Assembly (NCBI GenBank): GCA_002399445.1
Contig: DHDR01000010.1
Coordinates: 19,774 to 83,773, forward strand
DNA length: 64,000 nucleotides
Source of the DNA: Ruminococcaceae bacterium UBA4871
GTDB lineage: Bacteria; Bacillota; Clostridia; Oscillospirales; Acutalibacteraceae
Direction: 5' to 3'
Under the pieces are notes generated by a model. The model saw only the letters and a program-made list of their open reading frames with translations, had not been told where the DNA came from and searched no databases. The position numbers were made by a program, and so were the translations under genes. Positions 60,740 to 64,000 of this stretch are shown here, piece after piece (positions within the stretch are counted from its first letter, which is position 1; each line of letters opens with the position of its first letter).

Positions 60740-61945
60740 ATGTATTGCACACAGAATATTACAGAAGACGTTGTCTGGGTCGGCGGCAGTGACCGGCGGC
60801 TTGCACAATTTGAAAATCTCTTTCCATTGCCGAATGGTGTTACTTATAATTCTTATGTCATTCAGGATGAAAAGACCGCATTGCTGGATACTGCCGATGC
60901 GTCTATTGCACACCAGTTTCTGGAAAATGTAGAATACACATTGGCCGACAAGCCTTTGGACTACTTAGTCATTAACCACATGGAACCAGATCATTGTGCG
61001 ATGATTCATGAGATCGTTCGCCGCTGGCCGCAGGTGAAATTGGTTGGAAATTCCAAAACTTTCAAGCTGCTTGGGCAGTTCTTTGATTTTTCGCTGGAGG
61101 ACCGCTGCATCGAGGTCAAGGAAGGCGATACGCTGAATCTTGGCAGGCACACGCTGACTTTTGTCATGACACCAATGGTACATTGGCCGGAAGTTATGAT
61201 GACCTATGACCAAACGGACAAAATTTTGTTCTGCGCAGACGCATTTGGCACATTTGGTGCTTTCAACGGCCCGATTTTTGCCGATGAGGTTGATTTTCAG
61301 CACCGCGTTTTGGACGAGGCCCGCCGGTATTATACGAATATAGTTGGAAAGTATGGTATGCAGGTGCAGACAACGCTGAAGAAAGCAGCAACACTGGACA
61401 TTCAGGCTTTGTGTCCGCTTCATGGGCCCATTTGGCGGAAAGACATTCCGTGGTTCCTTGAAAAGTATGACCGCTGGAGTCGTTATGAACCGGAAGAAAA
61501 AGGCGTTGTCATTGTTTACGGTTCTATGTATGGGCACACCCAGAATGCTGCGGAAGTACTTGCCAACCTATTGGCGCAAAAGAATATCAGCAATCTCCGC
61601 GTATATGATATTTCAAAAACACATTATTCCTATGTGATCTCAGACTTGTTCTGTTACAGTCATTTTGTACTTGCGGCACCTACTTACAATACCGGTATTT
61701 ATCTGCCGATGGAAGATCTGCTGCACGATATGGCGGCGCTGAATTTGCAGAACCGTACTTATTCTTTAATTGGAAATGGCAGTTGGGCACCGCTTTCTGC
61801 GAAAAAGATGGCAGCACAGCTTGCATCCATGAAAAATATGCAGCAGGTTGGAGAGCCGCTCACGATTCGTTCTTCGCTGAAAAAAGAGCAGCTTCCAGAG
61901 ATGGAACAGCTTGCGCAGGCGATTGCAGATTCTTTGCAAGCATAA
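60740..61945 (+). CDS. Flavodiiron protein (FprA type)
   Basis: 401 residues. The N-terminal metallo-beta-lactamase-like domain (1-245) carries the diiron ligands in INHMEPDHCAMIHE, MVHWPEVMMTYD, FCADAFGTFGA and CPLHGPIWR. The C-terminal flavodoxin domain (about 253-395) binds FMN at VYGSMYGHTQNAAE. Such proteins reduce O2 to water, or NO to N2O, in anaerobes. The electron donor, usually a rubredoxin, is not in the window. It is monocistronic with its own promoter and terminator, and fits an oxygen-sensitive anaerobe. Confidence 0.93.
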   Translation: MYCTQNITEDVVWVGGSDRRLAQFENLFPLPNGVTYNSYVIQDEKTALLDTADASIAHQFLENVEYTLADKPLDYLVINHMEPDHCAMIHEIVRRWPQVKLVGNSKTFKLLGQFFDFSLEDRCIEVKEGDTLNLGRHTLTFVMTPMVHWPEVMMTYDQTDKILFCADAFGTFGAFNGPIFADEVDFQHRVLDEARRYYTNIVGKYGMQVQTTLKKAATLDIQALCPLHGPIWRKDIPWFLEKYDRWSRYEPEEKGVVIVYGSMYGHTQNAAEVLANLLAQKNISNLRVYDISKTHYSYVISDLFCYSHFVLAAPTYNTGIYLPMEDLLHDMAALNLQNRTYSLIGNGSWAPLSAKKMAAQLASMKNMQQVGEPLTIRSSLKKEQLPEMEQLAQAIADSLQA

Positions 61946-61967
61946 AATAGAAGTAAAATTTTTATCC

Positions 61968-62013
61968 AATAAGGAAGTGCTTTGGCCGCGGCCAAAGTAC
62001 TTCCTTATTTTTG
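61968..62013. terminator. Bidirectional terminator shared with glycerate kinase
   Basis: AATAAGGAAGTGCTTTGGCC pairs with GGCCAAAGTACTTCCTTATT (one mismatch) and TTTTG follows. The stop codon of the minus-strand glycerate kinase (62005-62007) lies inside the right arm. Confidence 0.85.
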
Positions 62014-63141
62014 TGTAAAGCATTTTAAAGTGCGCATCAGGTTTTCCATTGTAAGTGCAAGGTCACTTTTGCACCGGAGTTTTGCTCTTTCAAACGGAAT
62101 GGCCTGACGGTTAATGCTGAAAACCGCAGAGACACCGGCAGCATAGGCATCTGCCGCATTTCCTTCAATATCACCGACTACTGCAATCAAGGGAACTCCG
62201 GCTGCTTTTGTGCGGTGTGCCACACCATCCACAACTTTTCCATGCATAGACTGGCTGTCCAGTTTTCCCTCTCCGGTAAAAACCAGGTCCGTGCTTTCTA
62301 ATAATTCATTGAAATGGACAGTGTCTAGGATGATTTCAATTCCGCTTTGTAATGGGCTCTGGAAGAAGGCAGCCATTCCACCGCCCATTCCGCCGGCTGC
62401 CCCTGCCCCCGGAATTCGGGCAATGTCTATTCCCGTCTGCTGTTGGAGAATTTCCGCGAGGTGGGAAAGACCGCGATCCAGCATACGGACCGTCTTTTTA
62501 TCTGCACCTTTCTGTGGCGCAAATACAGCGGCAGCCCCTTCTGGTCCACATAGTGGGTTATCAATATCACACATTGTAAGGACTGAAATATTGGTCATTC
62601 TTTTCTGTAGACTGCTTAGGTCAACAGAAGCAATTTCCTGCAGGGACTGTCCGACAGGGATAAAAGCAGTTCCGTCAGCTTTTCGGAAAACTGCGCCAAG
62701 CGCTGCGGCAGCGCCGCAGCCGCCATCATTGGTGGCACTGCCGCCTAAACCGAGAATGAGCTTTTTGCAGCCAGCCCAAACAGCATCCATTATCAGCTGC
62801 CCGACACCATAAGTTGTGGTCAGTTCTGCATGCCGCCGGTTTTCTGCCAGCGGAAGTCCGGCAGCAGCTGCCATTTCAATTACTGCGGTTCCGTCCGGAA
62901 GAATTCCGTAGAAGGAAGGAATTTCCTCAAAATACGGGTTCTTCACATAAACGCGGATTTTTTTCCCTCCGGCTGCCTGCAGAAATGCGTCTACCGTACC
63001 TTCTCCGCCGTCTGCAACAGGAACGCTGCAAATTTCGGCATCCGGATAAAATCTTTCAATTACGGAAGCCATAATTTTGCAAACTTCAGTCGAAGACATA
63101 GTGCCTTTAAAGGAATCCGGTATAAGAATGCATTTTTTCAT
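62005..63141 (-). CDS. Glycerate kinase, class I
   Basis: 378 residues. It phosphorylates glycerate to 2- or 3-phosphoglycerate. Signatures are LIPDSFKGTMSSTEVCKIM, PVADGGEGTVDAFL, LGLGGSATNDGGCGAAAALG, and FTGEGKLDSQSMHGKV. GarK/GlxK family members are about 380 residues. It could feed glycerate into lower glycolysis; the source pathway is not visible. It stands alone and converges with the flavodiiron gene. Confidence 0.93.
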   Translation of the reverse strand: MKKCILIPDSFKGTMSSTEVCKIMASVIERFYPDAEICSVPVADGGEGTVDAFLQAAGGKKIRVYVKNPYFEEIPSFYGILPDGTAVIEMAAAAGLPLAENRRHAELTTTYGVGQLIMDAVWAGCKKLILGLGGSATNDGGCGAAAALGAVFRKADGTAFIPVGQSLQEIASVDLSSLQKRMTNISVLTMCDIDNPLCGPEGAAAVFAPQKGADKKTVRMLDRGLSHLAEILQQQTGIDIARIPGAGAAGGMGGGMAAFFQSPLQSGIEIILDTVHFNELLESTDLVFTGEGKLDSQSMHGKVVDGVAHRTKAAGVPLIAVVGDIEGNAADAYAAGVSAVFSINRQAIPFERAKLRCKSDLALTMENLMRTLKCFTQK

Positions 63142-63307
63142 GATTCAGCTTCTTTCTAACGACTTGTCATGTCAAAAAAAAATTAATTTCATTTTATCAT
63201 GATTGCCAAACGAAATCCACAAAAGCTTTCACAGCTGTTTCCATGTTTATTTTTTGATTCATGGAAAACACTAAACACGGAAATAAGAAAAAGGAAGGAA
63301 AGCGGCC

Positions 63308-63982
63308 ATGGAAATTTTACAAGTCATTTTGACTTCTGTTTTGTCGGTTGTTGCCTTATTCATCATTGGAAAACTCATGGGACATAAGCAAATTGCCCAG
63401 TTGGATTTTTTCGATTATATCACCGGCATTACCATTGGTTCTATTGCGGCTGAATTGGCTACAGAATTGCAGAAACCATGGAAACCGCTTCTGGCAATGC
63501 TGGTTTATGGAATCTTTGCAGTCTGTATGAGTATCATGGAGAATAAACTCCCGCGTATCCGAAAATATGCAAATGGAATTCCAACCATAATTTTTGAAAA
63601 CGGGAAAATCAGCCGCCAAAATATGAAAAAAGCCAAATTGGACCTCAGTGAATTTTTACTATTATGCCGCCAAGCCGGCTATTTTGATTTGAGTATGATT
63701 CAGACAGCAGTTTATGAGTATAATGGCACCCTTTCTATTTTGCCAGTTTCAACAGAGCGACCGGCAACTCCGGCAGATCTTAATTTGTCTCCCCAGCAGG
63801 AATCTATTTATACTTCTATTATTATGGACGGACGAATCCAGGGAGATAAGCTGAAAAAAATGGGATTGGATGAAACTTGGCTGCAGCAGCAATTAAAAGC
63901 ACAGGGCTATCATTCTGCAAAAGAAGTTTTTCTTGGGCTCTGTGATTCCAATAATGCTGTGCAGTTCTATCAGGCAAAATGA
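63308..63982 (+). CDS. DUF421 (YetF-like) membrane protein
   Basis: 224 residues. Three N-terminal membrane segments (LQVILTSVLSVVALFIIGKLMG; FFDYITGITIGSIAAELA; LLAMLVYGIFAVCMSIM) are followed by a cytoplasmic domain with LPRIRKYANGIPTIIFENGKI and LDLSEFLLLCRQAGYFDLSMIQTAVYE (given in part). These are the DUF421 hallmarks. Some members affect spore germination or stress in Bacillus, but the function is not settled. ATG follows AGGAAGGAAAG. It ends 18 bases before the window edge, where no further gene can be judged. Confidence 0.88.
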   Translation: MEILQVILTSVLSVVALFIIGKLMGHKQIAQLDFFDYITGITIGSIAAELATELQKPWKPLLAMLVYGIFAVCMSIMENKLPRIRKYANGIPTIIFENGKISRQNMKKAKLDLSEFLLLCRQAGYFDLSMIQTAVYEYNGTLSILPVSTERPATPADLNLSPQQESIYTSIIMDGRIQGDKLKKMGLDETWLQQQLKAQGYHSAKEVFLGLCDSNNAVQFYQAK

Positions 63983-64000
63983 TTGGACATGGTGAATTTG

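Noticed and set aside
1..64000. CRISPR arrays, tRNA or rRNA genes, prophage and transposase genes
   Set aside because: No regularly spaced repeats, no tRNA-like cloverleaf ends and no phage or transposase protein signatures were seen in reading the window.

Overview
The window reads as a chromosome segment of a Gram-positive, spore-forming anaerobe of the class Clostridia, most likely the Ruminococcaceae/Oscillospiraceae. The signs are a SpoIID homologue, tRNA-sensing T-box leaders on leuA and thrS, a glmS ribozyme, a glgB-glgC-glgD-glgA glycogen cluster with the Firmicutes-type GlgD subunit, an O2-reducing flavodiiron protein, Firmicutes gene pairs (rny-ymdB, a DUF1934 gene before argS, fakA-recG) and strong TTGACA/TATAAT promoters. 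Genus is not decidable from sequence alone. No tRNA, rRNA, CRISPR array, prophage or insertion sequence was seen.

Layout. 0-3.1 kb: the tail of an unknown gene, then a GC-rich pair (MORN-repeat protein and metallo-beta-lactamase-fold protein) that overlap by 4 bases. 3.1-6.5 kb: a 1007-residue secreted Thr/Ala-rich surface protein behind a strong promoter with a terminator-like hairpin in its leader. 6.5-10.1 kb: a free-standing N-terminal half of PTS Enzyme I, an oligopeptide-binding lipoprotein, and a convergent SpoIID. 10.3-14 kb: citrate synthase, an unknown membrane protein and GAPDH. 14.3-20.3 kb: glycogen synthesis operon. 20.4-25.3 kb: XRE regulator, histidine phosphatase, leucine T-box, leuA, leuB. 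25.3-30.7 kb, minus strand: ddl, murI, DUF1934, argS, rsmA and a small membrane protein. 30.7-35.5 kb: a hypothetical gene, then rpmG-secE-nusG-rplK-rplA and rplJ-rplL with an L10 leader. 35.6-40.7 kb: a GH13 glucosidase, a CheY-CheC-diguanylate cyclase operon, and a DacF-type carboxypeptidase. 40.8-51.3 kb: sbcD-sbcC facing recG-fakA, then DUF6483, ymdB and rny. 51.6-58.3 kb: threonine T-box and thrS, a DUF368 transporter with uppP (both act on undecaprenyl phosphate), an ElaA-type acetyltransferase, and a LysR regulator divergent from a small PQ-loop-like protein. 58.3-64 kb: glmS with its ribozyme, flavodiiron protein, glycerate kinase, DUF421 protein.

Most of the window is housekeeping: translation, cell-wall precursor supply (ddl, murI, glmS, uppP, DUF368, dacF), storage glycogen and DNA repair. 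The less ordinary parts are the MORN/MBL pair, the Enzyme I fragment, the surface protein with its leader hairpin, the orphan CheY-CheC-GGDEF module, and a promoter lying immediately before and partly inside a terminator stem ahead of rpmG. None of these proves a new system. They are ranked as candidates in the findings.
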